A stretch of DNA of 64,000 nucleotides from Candidatus Cloacimonadota bacterium (GCA_030154085.1 JASKKR010000006.1:1-64000); one strand, 5' to 3'. Counted from the first letter of the stretch, positions 26,966 to 37,518 are shown. A program made the numbers and translations. The notes: generated from the sequence alone by a model not told the origin.

Positions 26966-28210
26966 TCAGCTTGCAACCTTTGAACTTTTATGACGGACAG
27001 GTTTTACAAAGCTATATTGTGGTTCGCTTTCGCCAGAAACCACTTCTTTAGTGATTATGCATTTCTCAACAGTTTTAAGATCTGGAATTTCATACATAAT
27101 CTTGAGCATAAAGCGCTCCATAATTGAGCGTAAGCCACGCGCGCCAGTCTTTTGATCAATAGCTACGCGGGCTATTTCTTTAAGTGCTTCAGGTTCAAAC
27201 TCCAGTTCAACTCCATCCATACTGAAAAGCTTTTGATACTGTTTGCAGATAGCGTTTTTGGGCTCGGTGAGGATATCAACTAAAGCATCCTCGGAAAGCT
27301 CTTGTAAGGTGCAAATAACTGGCATTCTGCCGATAAGCTCCGGAATGAGGCCATATTTTAGTAGATCATGAGGATTTGTGTGGTCGAAGATATTGTTATC
27401 TGACAGTTTAACTCCCAGATCGACGTCAAATCCTATCGCTTTTTTATCAGTGCGCTCTTTGATTATCTTTTCAAGACCAAAAAAAGCTCCACCCGCAATA
27501 AACAGGATATTTGAGGTATCAAGCTCAATAAATTCCTGTTGTGGATGTTTACGTCCACCTTTGGGAGGAACGTTTACTTTGGTACCTTCAAGTATCTTAA
27601 GAAGCGCTTGTTGTACACCCTCGCCAGAAACATCTCTGGTAATTGAAGGAGTTTCACTTTTACGGGAAATTTTGTCGATCTCGTCAATATAGACAATTCC
27701 GCGTTCAGCTCGAGCGACATCATAATCGGCATTTTGTAGGAGACGTGTAAGAATGTTTTCCACGTCTTCACCAACGTATCCAGCTTCAGTAAGAGTGGTG
27801 GCATCACTGATCGCGAAAGGAACCTGTAAAAATCGGGCCAAGGTCTGAGCTATGAGAGTCTTGCCACTACCTGTCGGTCCAATCATCATTATATTGCTCT
27901 TTTCCAGATCCACATCGTCATCGTGCTTTTGCCAAAAGATACGTTTGTAGTGGTTATATACCGCCACAGAAATAATCTCCTTGGCGCGATCTTGCCCTAT
28001 CACATACTGATCCAAATATTTCTTGATCTGACTGGGAATGGGGGTCTCAAAATCATCGAGGGTTTCAGGGACATCCTTGACATCCACTATTGTGGAACAC
28101 ATGTGAATGCAATCCTCACATATATTACCAGCAATGCCTCGAATGAGGTGTTTGACTTCTGCCTCACTGCGTCCGCAGAAAGAGCAGCTTAGTGTATTCA
28201 TTTTATCCAA
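26966..28210 (-). CDS. clpX: ATP-dependent protease ATPase subunit ClpX
   Basis: This 414-residue AAA+ unfoldase feeds substrates to ClpP. The N-terminal zinc finger is complete (C9, C12, C31, C34). Walker A is GPTGSGKT (111-118), and Walker B is in [10 protein letters not shown]. The IGF loop that docks to ClpP is visible as IGF in [10 protein letters not shown]. The TTG at 28210 has AGGAGA seven bases upstream, inside the clpP end, and is preferred to ATG 28201. It lies two bases after the clpP stop. Confidence 0.98.
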   Translation of the reverse strand: MDKMNTLSCSFCGRSEAEVKHLIRGIAGNICEDCIHMCSTIVDVKDVPETLDDFETPIPSQIKKYLDQYVIGQDRAKEIISVAVYNHYKRIFWQKHDDDVDLEKSNIMMIGPTGSGKTLIAQTLARFLQVPFAISDATTLTEAGYVGEDVENILTRLLQNADYDVARAERGIVYIDEIDKISRKSETPSITRDVSGEGVQQALLKILEGTKVNVPPKGGRKHPQQEFIELDTSNILFIAGGAFFGLEKIIKERTDKKAIGFDVDLGVKLSDNNIFDHTNPHDLLKYGLIPELIGRMPVICTLQELSEDALVDILTEPKNAICKQYQKLFSMDGVELEFEPEALKEIARVAIDQKTGARGLRSIMERFMLKIMYEIPDLKTVEKCIITKEVVSGESEPQYSFVKPVRHKSSKVAS

Positions 28211-28212
28211 AG

Positions 28213-28812
28213 CTATTTCTCCTGAATTTGGGCTCTGCGTTCTATCACTTCATCAATCAGGCCATATTGCTTGGCTTCGGGAGCACTGAGGAAATAGTCT
28301 CTATCTGTATCTTGTTCGATCTGTTCGATAGTGCGCCCCGTGTGATGATGAAGGATTTCGTTCATACGGCCTTTGAGATATAGAATCTCTTTGGCTTGGA
28401 TCTCAATATCCGCTGCACGTCCCTGTGTGCCACCCCAAGGTTGATGGATCATGATGCGGCTATTTGGCAGAGCCGTGCGTTTGCCTGCAGCTCCAGCTGC
28501 CAAAAGCACAGCTCCCATGGAGGCTGCCATTCCGAGGCAGATGGTGGACACAGCAGGCTGGATATATTGCATTGTATCATATATAGCCAAGCCGCTGCTA
28601 ATGCTGCCGCCTGGACTATTGATGTACATATAGATATCTTTCGAAGCATCCTCACCCTCAAGATGTAGGAGCTGCGCTACGACCGTGTTGGCAAGGACAT
28701 CATTGATGGGTCCGCCCACAAAAATAATGCGATCTTTGAGAAGGCGGCTGTATATGTCATAGGCGCGTTCGCCGCGACCTACTTGTTCAATAACCATAGG
28801 TATATAGTTCAT
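28213..28812 (-). CDS. clpP: ATP-dependent Clp protease proteolytic subunit
   Basis: The 199-residue serine peptidase of the ClpXP complex. The catalytic triad is complete: Ser98 in GMAASMG, His123 in MIHQPWGG, and Asp172 in DTDRDYF. INSPGGS is the oxyanion-hole motif. The length is standard. It is placed between tig and clpX, the common order tig-clpP-clpX, which links nascent-chain folding and degradation. Confidence 0.98.
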   Translation of the reverse strand: MNYIPMVIEQVGRGERAYDIYSRLLKDRIIFVGGPINDVLANTVVAQLLHLEGEDASKDIYMYINSPGGSISSGLAIYDTMQYIQPAVSTICLGMAASMGAVLLAAGAAGKRTALPNSRIMIHQPWGGTQGRAADIEIQAKEILYLKGRMNEILHHHTGRTIEQIEQDTDRDYFLSAPEAKQYGLIDEVIERRAQIQEK

Positions 28813-28839
28813 ATTGTCTCCCTAATTTGATACCGGGCT

Positions 28840-30213
28840 TTACTTGTCTTCCTGCACTATTTTTTCATCACTCACAGAGCTTGAAGTAGCCTGGATTTCT
28901 TCCTTTTCAGCTTCCGCTATTTCTGAAGTTACTTCCTCTGTCTCAGCTTCAGTTATTTCCTGAGTATTTTCTTCAGGCTCGGGAACAAAGAAGTTTGCAG
29001 TTTCGGCAAGTTTACGCAGGATGAAGTAGTTCTTCACCCCTATCTTAAAGTCATCGGAAGCAATCTCATCTTTGTGTTTTTCTTTATAAGCTGCTACTGT
29101 ATTGTCTGCAAGAATAGCTTCATGCTCAATGTACTCCTCAATCATCTCGTCTGTGATGTCAATATCTACTTGTTTACGCAGCGCATTTAAGATGTACATA
29201 GTAATCATCTCTTGGGAAATCTGCATCTGATATTGATAATGCAAAAATTGGTGGTACTCTTTCATGGGGTACTTTTCGGCTTCCTGACTAGCAAGATAAT
29301 CGATGGTCTTCATTGGCAAATCAAATTTGTTGTCCACATATAGCTTTGATACAATTGAGTAGTTTTGGATATCGATATTTTTGTGCTCATTGGCAAGGCG
29401 CATGTCTTCGGCTATTTTCTCCCGCATGGAAGCCATATCATCAAATTCCATATCGCGGGCAAAATCGTCATTCAGCTCTGGATATTGGACACGAGTTATG
29501 GAATTTACCATGACACTGACTGGATATTCCACGTCATTATCCAAAGCAATCTGGGCATCTTGACAGACAAGCTTGATGCTGCTTCCCTGCATCTTCGTTT
29601 CAATCACATCACCAGTCTTTTTCCCAATAAGCTCAGGTAGAGCACGACGCTCAGGAGTGGTTCCAGCATATAAATTTGCCTTTTTAGTAAACTTTTCATC
29701 GCCGTTAGTCACGGTGAGTTCAACCTCCAGTTGGTCGTTTTCGACAGCTTCATCCACGTCCACGACCAGACCACTCTGTTGGCGCAATTCTTCCAAATAT
29801 TTATCCACTTCACTCTCAAGAGTGATGGGATTATACGGCACATCGAGATTGTCAATTTGAGTAAATTCAAGCTCGGGCTCATGTTCAATCTCTACCTTAA
29901 CGACCATCTCGGATCCTTTGTCCCAATTGACTTCTTTGACATCCGGGAAGAGAAGGTAATTGATCTCGTGTTCCCGAGTAGCCTCTTCAAAGATATCTGC
30001 AACAGAATCTTTGATAAACTGTTCCTTGAGATAGTCGCTATACATTCTCTCAATGAGACTTAAAGGGGCTTTACCTTTGCGGAAACCGGGAACATCAACT
30101 TGTTTGGCGGCTTTACGAAGATATTTGCTCCAGAGCTCTTCCGCGTCTTCTGGTGGGACAGTCAGTGTGATCTCTTTGGTGACCGCATTGATTGGTTTAA
30201 AATCTACCTGCAC
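28840..30213 (-). CDS. tig: Trigger factor
   Basis: This 457-residue ribosome-associated chaperone has the signature GFRKGKAP near residue 45 that docks to the ribosome. The middle PPIase-like domain (about 150-240) is recognisable but diverged from the FKBP consensus and may lack isomerase activity. The C-terminal helical arms follow. The last 45 residues are a low-complexity acidic tail of Glu, Thr, Ala and Ser, longer than in most homologues. It heads the tig-clpP-clpX operon and is preceded by tRNA-Leu in the same orientation. Confidence 0.95.
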   Translation of the reverse strand: MQVDFKPINAVTKEITLTVPPEDAEELWSKYLRKAAKQVDVPGFRKGKAPLSLIERMYSDYLKEQFIKDSVADIFEEATREHEINYLLFPDVKEVNWDKGSEMVVKVEIEHEPELEFTQIDNLDVPYNPITLESEVDKYLEELRQQSGLVVDVDEAVENDQLEVELTVTNGDEKFTKKANLYAGTTPERRALPELIGKKTGDVIETKMQGSSIKLVCQDAQIALDNDVEYPVSVMVNSITRVQYPELNDDFARDMEFDDMASMREKIAEDMRLANEHKNIDIQNYSIVSKLYVDNKFDLPMKTIDYLASQEAEKYPMKEYHQFLHYQYQMQISQEMITMYILNALRKQVDIDITDEMIEEYIEHEAILADNTVAAYKEKHKDEIASDDFKIGVKNYFILRKLAETANFFVPEPEENTQEITEAETEEVTSEIAEAEKEEIQATSSSVSDEKIVQEDK

Positions 30214-30247
30214 TTTATTCTCCTTTTGTTATCAAAAACGATTAGGA

Positions 30248-30334
30248 TGGTGCGAAAGAGGGGACTCGAACCCCTACAGGAGTGAACCTACTGGATCCTA
30301 AGTCCAGCGCGTCTGCCAATTCCGCCACTTTCGC
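30248..30334 (-). tRNA. tRNA-Leu (anticodon UAG)
   Basis: On the minus strand the acceptor arm GCGAAAG pairs with CTTTCGC, followed by the discriminator A and an encoded CCA at 30250-30248. The anticodon stem CTGGA/TCCAG encloses the loop CTTAGGA, giving anticodon TAG at 30300-30298, which reads CUA. A long variable arm is present, as expected for leucine. The T arm GGGGTTCGAGTCCCC is canonical. Confidence 0.97.
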
Positions 30335-30392
30335 ATCTAATACCTTGTGTATTTATACAAGAAAAGACAGTTTTTTGGACTGCAATAATTTG

Positions 30393-31226
30393 TCAAGTTA
30401 TCAGTGGCATGTTATCAATCAGTCTGGTCTTGCCAAACCATGCGGCAACCATGATTCGACTATCTTGACCTACATGATCAACATCTGAGAGATCTTTGCT
30501 GTTTACGATCTTTACATAATCTGGTTTTGCACCGGCAGAGATCAATCTATCAGTTATTTCGGTAACAAGCTCATGAGCTTGTCTCTGCCCCGCCGCTACT
30601 TGCCGGCTTGCGTGCAACATAGCTTGGTATATAGCTACAGCGTTTTTACGTTGGTCTGCATCCAGATAAACATTACGGCTGCTCTTTGCCAGTCCATCAT
30701 CCTCGCGGACAATCGGACAACCAATGATCTGGACATCGAGATTCAGATCCTCGACCATCTTACGCAGTATAATAAGCTGCTGAAAGTCTTTCTCTCCCAT
30801 ATACATTCTATGAGGTTTGATAATGTTTATCAGCTTTAAGACCACAGTGCATACTCCACGGAAATGACCGGGACGACTTGCCCCACATAGTATCGTCGAT
30901 AGCTTTTCAACTTCCACCCAGGTAAGATATCCAGGAGGGTACATTATGGCATCATCAGGGGAAAAGACATAATTCACTCCCCTCTCTTCCAAGAGCGCAA
31001 GATCACGCTCAAGATCTCTGGGGTATGTCTGAAGATCTTCATTAGGACCAAACTGAGCCGGATTGACAAAAATGGAGACGACAGTGATGTCGTTATCTTG
31101 TTTTGCGCGTTCCACCAAGCTGAGATGTCCCTCATGTAAATATCCCATGGTAGGGACAAAGCCCAATTTTGAGCCATGGGGATGCTCAAGCCCCTTCATC
31201 TGTTCAAGCGATTGTATAAGCTGCAT
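30393..31226 (-). CDS. panC: Pantothenate synthetase
   Basis: This 277-residue enzyme condenses pantoate and beta-alanine with ATP to make pantothenate, the coenzyme A precursor. The ATP-binding motif PTMGYLHEGHLSLV, the YMGEKDFQQ motif and the KMSKS-like SSRN stretch are present. ATG 31226 overlaps the panD stop as TGATG. The coupling to panD joins beta-alanine supply to its use; panB is not in the window. Confidence 0.97.
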   Translation of the reverse strand: MQLIQSLEQMKGLEHPHGSKLGFVPTMGYLHEGHLSLVERAKQDNDITVVSIFVNPAQFGPNEDLQTYPRDLERDLALLEERGVNYVFSPDDAIMYPPGYLTWVEVEKLSTILCGASRPGHFRGVCTVVLKLINIIKPHRMYMGEKDFQQLIILRKMVEDLNLDVQIIGCPIVREDDGLAKSSRNVYLDADQRKNAVAIYQAMLHASRQVAAGQRQAHELVTEITDRLISAGAKPDYVKIVNSKDLSDVDHVGQDSRIMVAAWFGKTRLIDNMPLIT

Positions 31227-31582
31227 CAACTTATCGTCTTAATCTTGTTATCTTTACCAAGCACCACTATGCGTGGCTTATGACCGATCATTTCTCGTTC
31301 ATCTAACATGCCATAGCTCACCACGATCACTTTATCCCCTTCTTGAGCAAGACGGGCTGCTGCGCCATTGATACCGATCATGCCACTGCCTTTTTTCCCT
31401 TTTATGACATAAGTGCTGAAGCGCTCACCATTTGTGATGTTAAACACTTCCACTTTTTCAAATTCCTGTATTCCACTGGCTTCAAGCAGGACTTCATCGA
31501 TTTCGATGCTGCCATTATAGTTTATATCGCAACGTTTCACCGTTGCCCGGTGAAGCTTTGCTAAGAGTATCTGCCTTAGCAT
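31226..31582 (-). CDS. panD: Aspartate 1-decarboxylase precursor
   Basis: This 118-residue pyruvoyl enzyme makes beta-alanine from aspartate. The self-cleavage site Gly24-Ser25 is visible in NYNGSIEID. ATG 31582 is chosen over an earlier ATG at 31594, because the codons of the latter contain the GGAG ribosome binding site, and 31582 gives the standard N-terminus MLRQILLAKLHRA. Other conserved parts are GERFSTYVI and INGAAARLAQ. It precedes and overlaps panC. Confidence 0.97.
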   Translation of the reverse strand: MLRQILLAKLHRATVKRCDINYNGSIEIDEVLLEASGIQEFEKVEVFNITNGERFSTYVIKGKKGSGMIGINGAAARLAQEGDKVIVVSYGMLDEREMIGHKPRIVVLGKDNKIKTIS

Positions 31583-31884
31583 TTTAGTCTCCATTTTTAA
31601 TGTGTTTTATACACGATATTCTAAATACATGCTTTTGTCAACTTATTTCGAATCTTTGCTGACCACAAAGCCTGATTATACAAGCCTGAGAGCTCGCATC
31701 TCATAAATTTGGACCCTTTCTACAAATCAACAAGGAATCCCCCACATCAGCTTTGTAAAACTTCTTTTATCTTAATACAATATAATCCATTAGCCCGTTC
31801 ATCCAAGGATATCCTGATCTCGCTATCAGGAATGGGATAAAATCGGATTCAGGATAGATAAAGCTCAAAGGGACAACGATTCAT
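31583..31884. other. Intergenic region upstream of panD
   Basis: About 300 bases. A hairpin with 7-base arms TCCTGAT (31812-31818) and ATCAGGA (31825-31831) lies after the acyltransferase stop on the minus strand, but no T run follows. No gene is seen; the promoter of panD-panC should lie towards the left. Confidence 0.45.
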
Positions 31885-32628
31885 CTACATATCCCTGAGT
31901 GCTAAAGCAATCTCATCACGGATTTTGGTAGCAAGAGCATATTTGTCATGATAGATAGGTTCATCCGGTGAGATAGGTTTGAGAATGCGCATCTTAAGAT
32001 TTACCTTATGGATACCATGGTCTATCTCGTAAACCTTCCAGCTATTCTTAATTGCAATGGGAACTATGGTCGCTTCTGCCATCATCGGCAGTTTAAAGCT
32101 CCCTACATGGAAATTTCCCACCTCATCTCCCTTACTGCGAGTACCTTCCGGAAAGATTACCATCGGGTATCCTGCCTTAATGACCTCTGCGCTTTTTATG
32201 AAAGATTCCATGGCTTTGCGAGCAGAGCCACGATCGATAAACACACAGGGGATCTCTTTCATCCACCAGGAAAGCACCGGAATCTTAAAGAGTTCCTTCT
32301 TAGCGATAAAGCCCATAGGTTTATCAACAAAACCCAAAACCAGCGGGATATCAAACATTCCCTGATGATTTGCCACAAAGCAGATCCGATTGTGCTCGGG
32401 AAGCAATTCTTGACCGGATATCTGAACTTCGGAACCCGTGCTAAGGACTATGCGTCGTCCCCAATAACGTGCGCTAAACCATACAAGTCTCCGATATACT
32501 TTTCGGGGCAAGAATAATTTGCAAAAGATCAACAAAAAGTACAGCAGCAAGAACAGCAGCATAAAGATGAAGAACCATATTTTCCAAAGGATAGATTTCA
32601 CAAGACCTCCAAAGCTTACTTCACCCAT
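31885..32628 (-). CDS. plsC: 1-acyl-sn-glycerol-3-phosphate acyltransferase (PlsC family)
   Basis: This 247-residue membrane enzyme adds the second acyl chain to lysophosphatidic acid in phospholipid synthesis, or a related acyl transfer. A hydrophobic N-terminus of about 40 residues is followed by the catalytic HX4D motif in ANHQGMFD and the substrate motif FPEGTRSKG. The start overlaps the upstream deacetylase gene by 13 bases. It is probably co-transcribed with that gene, so a role in modifying envelope lipids is possible. Confidence 0.93.
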   Translation of the reverse strand: MGEVSFGGLVKSILWKIWFFIFMLLFLLLYFLLIFCKLFLPRKVYRRLVWFSARYWGRRIVLSTGSEVQISGQELLPEHNRICFVANHQGMFDIPLVLGFVDKPMGFIAKKELFKIPVLSWWMKEIPCVFIDRGSARKAMESFIKSAEVIKAGYPMVIFPEGTRSKGDEVGNFHVGSFKLPMMAEATIVPIAIKNSWKVYEIDHGIHKVNLKMRILKPISPDEPIYHDKYALATKIRDEIALALRDM

Positions 32629-34052
32629 TCATCATATATATCGCTTAGGCTTGTGACCCAAGCTCCAGCTGCCTTAGCATTGCGGATAGTTCTCCAATAA
32701 AGTTTCCCCCACATGGGGTAATCGATCGGATCAAAAGTAGTATTGTGCCACAAAACGGAAAGGTGTGATTGATAGCGAGAAGAGAATTGGATGAGACGCT
32801 TTATACTCCTGTGAGCGGAAGAGTAGCTCTTGTTCATAGCTTTGCGCGAGTTCAAGCTAGTATCCATAACGATCAGTGGAATCTCCAATACCCTGAAGGG
32901 GCGGTTTTCGGCTATATTGAAAGGATAGAAAGGGAATGATATACCTGCCCGGAATCCTATATTTTCCCAATAGCCCAGTGTGCTGTCATATTGGATACCT
33001 TTAGATTCCAGGATAGCAAAGCTTTTTTGATATTCAAAATGCAGATAGTGCGTGCGAAATCCCCGAGGCTTAAATCCGAGATCCCTCAAGTTTTTAAGCT
33101 CCCTTTCCAAAACATCGGGATCAAAAGCGGATTCCGGTGATCCGTGCAGACCAATATCTTGATCTGCCAAGAGATTCACGATCTCTTCCCGGTAGGTATC
33201 TGAAGTAATATAATTCTGCCGATCGTCCTCATAATTTGACGAACCCATTAAAAACCAAGTAGATTTCACTCCCAGTTTCTGCTCTTTTTGCTTGATCTTG
33301 CTTAATAGTTTGAAATGGTTATAGATTAGTTTCTTATGGATAAGGTGCCCGATGATCTTATAGATTGCGGCAAAGGGGCGGGTGTGTAGACTATGCAGAT
33401 TATACCGCATAACCTTGCGAAATGTCTGGGAATCCCAAAAATTCCAATAGTCTATGTCATGTGAAATACCCATCGAAAAACGGAATTCCTTCTTCCAATT
33501 CACATCTCGCACATACTCCGGTAAGACACGATCCAATGCAGATAGGATGATGCGAATATACACGTCCACAACCGGGGTTTCAGCGAAATCCCACTGATAT
33601 TGCAAGCTTTGTTTATATTCAAATCTGCTCTGTGTAATACCTCTTTGCGTGAAGACATATTCATGCCAGCAGGTGAGAAAATAAAATCCTCCAGCAATCA
33701 CATCTTTGCGCAAAACGCAGGTTTCATCAGTGAAAGAGTAGATGCTGCCGACTTGAGAAAAGAGAAACGGGATATGATGCCCTTGAAACTTACAGAAATT
33801 TACTTTTTCAAGGGGATAAAGATCCTGCCTTTCAAAGAAATCAGCGGTTTCAGGATCATACAGGATGCGCATCGGATACTCTCTGTCTGGCGGTGGACCA
33901 TAGTAAAGGTGTGCAGCCTCAAAGTGAGTTCCATAGATAAATTTGGGATTAAGCCGCAAAATATAACAATAGGTCCGCAGCACAAACTCCGCCTTGGGAA
34001 TATAGTGCTGCGGCAAGTTTAAGAGTATGTTTATGTTGGGATATTTTTCCAT
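32616..34052 (-). CDS. Polysaccharide deacetylase-like (CE4-type) protein
   Basis: This 478-residue protein has an N-terminal half (1-190) of unknown fold and a C-terminal NodB-type barrel. The Asp pair is visible in GISHDIDYW near residue 197, and a metal-site motif in IGLHGSPESAF near residue 300. TRHYLHF- and LSVLWHN-like stretches fit the later deacetylase motifs. No signal peptide is seen, so cytoplasmic action on a lipid-linked sugar is possible. Similar two-part proteins occur near envelope polysaccharide genes. It begins 16 bases after lon and overlaps the acyltransferase. The substrate is unknown. Confidence 0.8.
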   Translation of the reverse strand: MEKYPNINILLNLPQHYIPKAEFVLRTYCYILRLNPKFIYGTHFEAAHLYYGPPPDREYPMRILYDPETADFFERQDLYPLEKVNFCKFQGHHIPFLFSQVGSIYSFTDETCVLRKDVIAGGFYFLTCWHEYVFTQRGITQSRFEYKQSLQYQWDFAETPVVDVYIRIILSALDRVLPEYVRDVNWKKEFRFSMGISHDIDYWNFWDSQTFRKVMRYNLHSLHTRPFAAIYKIIGHLIHKKLIYNHFKLLSKIKQKEQKLGVKSTWFLMGSSNYEDDRQNYITSDTYREEIVNLLADQDIGLHGSPESAFDPDVLERELKNLRDLGFKPRGFRTHYLHFEYQKSFAILESKGIQYDSTLGYWENIGFRAGISFPFYPFNIAENRPFRVLEIPLIVMDTSLNSRKAMNKSYSSAHRSIKRLIQFSSRYQSHLSVLWHNTTFDPIDYPMWGKLYWRTIRNAKAAGAWVTSLSDIYDEWVK

Positions 34053-34067
34053 CTGGAATAGCTACTT

Positions 34068-36386
34068 TTAGTTCCGCATAATTACTTGTTTAAGTACTTG
34101 TGACACATCGCTAACGAAGCTAATATCCATTCCAGATAGTATTTCTTCGGAAAAATCTGCGATAGTCTCGCGGTTATCTTCCGGAATAATAAGCTTTTTG
34201 ATGCCGGCACGTTTAGCTGCCAGAATCTTTTCTTTTAGCCCACCGATAGGCAAAACTCTGCCAAGCAGAGTCACTTCACCCGTCATAGCAACATCATGCT
34301 TAACTTTCTTTTGCATAAAGAGCGAAGCCAGGGCTGTAGTGAGTGTAATTCCAGCTGAGGGACCATCTTTAGGTACTGCTCCTGCTGGGAAATGAATATG
34401 GATGTCATAGGAGCTAAAATCTTTGGGATTAATCTTGTATTGTGCGTGGTTTGCTTTGAGATAGCTCAAAGCTATCCGGGCAGATTCCTTCATCACTTCG
34501 CCTAAAAGTCCGGTGAGAATCACTGCTCCTTTACCCGGCATCCGAGTGGTCTCACAAAAGAGGATCTCACCACCATAGCTGGTCCACGCCAATCCAGTGA
34601 CAACTCCGATCTCAGGTTTACGATTTGCCATTTCATGGTTAAACTTGCGTGGTCCCAGATATTTGGCAATATCCTTATCGGAAATCCTAACTGATTTGAT
34701 CTCTTCGGAGGCTACCCTGAATGCGATCTTACGAAAGATAGAACCGATCCTGCGCTGTAAATCTCGCACTCCAGCTTCTCGCACATAGTACCTAATCAGT
34801 TCTTGCAATGCGCTTTTATAGAACCTAATATCCACTTTTGAGAGACCATTGTCTTCCTTTTCACGAGGAATTAGATAGTTTCTGGCAATGGCGATCTTGT
34901 CATGCTCCAGATAACTTGTAAATTCGATAATCTCCATTCGATCTCGCAAAGCTGGCGGGATTGTATCCAAGGAATTTGCCGTGGTAATAAACATCACTTC
35001 CGATAGATCAAATGGTAAATTTATATAGTTATCTACAAAACTGTTGTTCTGCTCAGGATCCAAGACTTCCAAAAGAGCTGAGGCGGGATCACCGCGAAAG
35101 TCTCTGCCCAATTTGTCAATCTCATCCAGCATAAACACTGGGTTTGCCGTGCCTTGCCGTTTGATCTCGGTGATGATTTTCCCCGGCATCGCACCAATAT
35201 AAGTGCGTCTATGTCCGCGAATTTCCGCTTCATCATGTATACCACCTAAAGACATACGGATAAACTTGCGATTAAGCGCATTCGCCATAGAGCGTCCGAT
35301 CGATGTTTTACCTGTACCGGGAGGACCCACAAAGCAAAGAATAGGTCCTTTAAGCTGACCCTTAAGCTTCTTCACGGCAATATATTCCATGATTCTTTCT
35401 TTGGGCTTTTCCAAACCATAGTGATCTCGCGCCAGAATACGTTCTATCTTCTTTAGATCAAGGTTATCTTTGCTGTATTTGCGCCAGGGCAGATTCACTA
35501 TCCAATCCAGATAATTGCGGATAACTCCATATTCGCTTGATGCCGGCTGCATAACAGAGAGTCGATCAAGCTCATCTTTGGCGACATCTTTGACATAGTC
35601 CGGGAGGTCATTCTTCTCGATCAATTCCTGCCACTTGAAGATCTCCTTGCTAACCTCATCAGTTTCACCTAATTCTCGGCGAATAGCTTCCATCTGTTCT
35701 CGCAGATAATAACGCCTTTGATCCTCATTCATCTCTAGCTGAATGTTGTTGCGAATGTGATTTTCCAGGCGCATCTGCCGAATGAACTCTGCAAGTAAAT
35801 TGTTCAAATACTTAAACCGCTGTTTGACATCTACCAGTTCCAAAATCTTCTGTCGATCAGAGACTTGCAAATCTAAGTTCCCCGCGATTATATCTGCCAC
35901 CCTACCAGACTGCTTGATACTTGCAAGCCCAGAAATCATCTCCTTGTTGAGGAGGCTGCTTTCTTGGGCAATTTTTTCCAGCAATTCCAAGGCTATAGTC
36001 CGATAGGCATCAATCTCCATATCTTCCTCTTGAGGCTCAGGAATCACCTCCACATCGACCATCATAAATGGCTCGCGCTGAACCATTTTTTGCATGCTGA
36101 TACGCGAAGTCCCCTGCAGAAGAAGGGATATACTCCCATCCTGATTGCGTAGCATACGGAGTATAGTCACGGCTGTCCCGACAGATTCAATCTGGGTATT
36201 ATCGCCCTCAGATCCTTTGTCCAAAAAGAATGCTAATAATTTATCATGGGAAAGCGCATGATCTATCACCAATTTGGATTCCTCATCTGTCACAACAAGT
36301 GGCATGAGCAGATAGGGAAACATTACCACGTTACTCATGTGCAAGACAGGCAATGTCCGAGGAATCCGGTTATTAAAATCTTCCAT
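34068..36386 (-). CDS. lon: ATP-dependent protease Lon
   Basis: This 772-residue protease degrades misfolded and regulatory proteins. The order is an N-terminal LON substrate domain (1-200), a coiled-coil helical region, an AAA+ module with Walker A GPPGTGKTS near residue 350 and FMLDEIDKLG, and a C-terminal protease. The catalytic dyad is visible: Ser in KDGPSAGIT near residue 673, and Lys in GGLKEKILAAKRAG near 715. The ribosome binding site GGAG precedes the ATG. It heads a run with the deacetylase and acyltransferase genes. Confidence 0.98.
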   Translation of the reverse strand: MEDFNNRIPRTLPVLHMSNVVMFPYLLMPLVVTDEESKLVIDHALSHDKLLAFFLDKGSEGDNTQIESVGTAVTILRMLRNQDGSISLLLQGTSRISMQKMVQREPFMMVDVEVIPEPQEEDMEIDAYRTIALELLEKIAQESSLLNKEMISGLASIKQSGRVADIIAGNLDLQVSDRQKILELVDVKQRFKYLNNLLAEFIRQMRLENHIRNNIQLEMNEDQRRYYLREQMEAIRRELGETDEVSKEIFKWQELIEKNDLPDYVKDVAKDELDRLSVMQPASSEYGVIRNYLDWIVNLPWRKYSKDNLDLKKIERILARDHYGLEKPKERIMEYIAVKKLKGQLKGPILCFVGPPGTGKTSIGRSMANALNRKFIRMSLGGIHDEAEIRGHRRTYIGAMPGKIITEIKRQGTANPVFMLDEIDKLGRDFRGDPASALLEVLDPEQNNSFVDNYINLPFDLSEVMFITTANSLDTIPPALRDRMEIIEFTSYLEHDKIAIARNYLIPREKEDNGLSKVDIRFYKSALQELIRYYVREAGVRDLQRRIGSIFRKIAFRVASEEIKSVRISDKDIAKYLGPRKFNHEMANRKPEIGVVTGLAWTSYGGEILFCETTRMPGKGAVILTGLLGEVMKESARIALSYLKANHAQYKINPKDFSSYDIHIHFPAGAVPKDGPSAGITLTTALASLFMQKKVKHDVAMTGEVTLLGRVLPIGGLKEKILAAKRAGIKKLIIPEDNRETIADFSEEILSGMDISFVSDVSQVLKQVIMRN

Positions 36387-36936
36387 TTTGCACTCCTTGA
36401 TTTATCTTTTCATAACTAAGTTTATAATATTGATAAAGCTTTTTAGCTAAAAGGCAAGAATCTATCTGATTATGTTTTTGACAAGAAATATTTTGCTTTA
36501 ACACAATCATGAAAAGTCCTATTACACATCTATGAAATCAATAGTAGTTAAGTAAGATTCCGGTTTTTTGTCTTTAGATATATGTACTTATGCTTACCTC
36601 AAACCTAAAGGTTTTTGGACTTCACTCCATCCTCGATTCTTTCAGCTACCATATACAAATCCAGAACGCACTTCACAAAGCTGTAACTCCTTATTCTCTC
36701 GTTTCTTACTCACTTCTCAAATGGGCGAGAAACGAGGAAGGCATCAAGAACCCTACTTTTGCAAGCATTTAGCAAGGGTATTTACTTGATTGAGCATTAA
36801 AGATTTTAAGGCAAAATCGACCAAATCGATGGATTTTATAAACAAAAAATTCCAGCTCTCGCAACAATGCATAGATATGGTTGATGGACATTTCTCAAGA
36901 TTTCATTCCTGCACAATTTCTAATCAAAAAGAATGA
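36387..36936. other. Intergenic region upstream of lon
   Basis: About 550 bases with one dispersed-repeat copy (36666-36772). Very AT-rich sequence next to lon should hold its promoter; no CIRCE-like heat-shock operator was found by eye. No gene is supported. Confidence 0.5.
36666..36772 (+). repeat. Dispersed intergenic stem-loop repeat, copy C
   Basis: This copy shares with copy A the whole length from TTCACAAAGCTGTAACTCCT to CTTTTGCAAGCATTTAG. The hairpin arms are CTCGTTTCTTACTC and GGGCGAGAAACGAG. Relative to copy A, the second pair of the stem changed from C-G to T-A on both sides, a compensatory change that supports selection on pairing. It lies between lon and the DUF445-like gene. 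Confidence 0.86.
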
Positions 36937-37518
36937 TTAACCTCCTATAATCAGATACAGGATCATGTTCTCCACACCAATAATGAAATTGATTATCAAA
37001 AACAAATAGACAAGATACTTGTGTACATATCGATTATAGTATTTGCGAAAGAAATCCATGGAAAACTGGAAGTCATAATCATCTATTCTGTGTTCAACTC
37101 GCCATTGTTCCAGCAAGCGGGGAACCATCTTACGAAGGAATCTGGATACTATGGCGGAAAACCCATCCACAATCTTTTTGCGGATGCCTGCCTTTATTTT
37201 TTTGGGAATTATAATCCACGAATCCACAAAATCTGTCTTTCCCCAGAGAAATGAACGCACTATATCTTCCCACTTTGCCAAATATCCATCCTTTATATCG
37301 GGATTTTCAGCCTGCCTCAAATAATCATGAAGAATAAAGCGCACTTTTTCAAACAACCAATCCCGCTTACGCACTAAATAGCCGGGCGTAAATATGCAGC
37401 GTTTGCCAAAAACAACTCTTGGTTTGGGATTGAACAAGAACCATCTTAATAAATATATTACTGCCAGTCCAAGAGCCATATTATAGACGATAAAGAGTAA
37501 TGACCTTAAAAAGAGCAT
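36937..37518 (-). CDS. DUF445-like membrane protein
   Basis: This 193-residue protein has a hydrophobic helix at each end (residues 5-25 and 168-190). The stretch VFGKRCIFTPGYLVRKRD resembles the first cytoplasmic motif of the DUF445 (YheB-like) membrane family, but the protein is about half the usual length. The middle is basic and helical. Its ATG overlaps the stop of the TPM gene as TGATG, so the two are coupled. Function is unknown; an envelope scaffold is one possibility. Confidence 0.6.
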   Translation of the reverse strand: MLFLRSLLFIVYNMALGLAVIYLLRWFLFNPKPRVVFGKRCIFTPGYLVRKRDWLFEKVRFILHDYLRQAENPDIKDGYLAKWEDIVRSFLWGKTDFVDSWIIIPKKIKAGIRKKIVDGFSAIVSRFLRKMVPRLLEQWRVEHRIDDYDFQFSMDFFRKYYNRYVHKYLVYLFLIINFIIGVENMILYLIIGG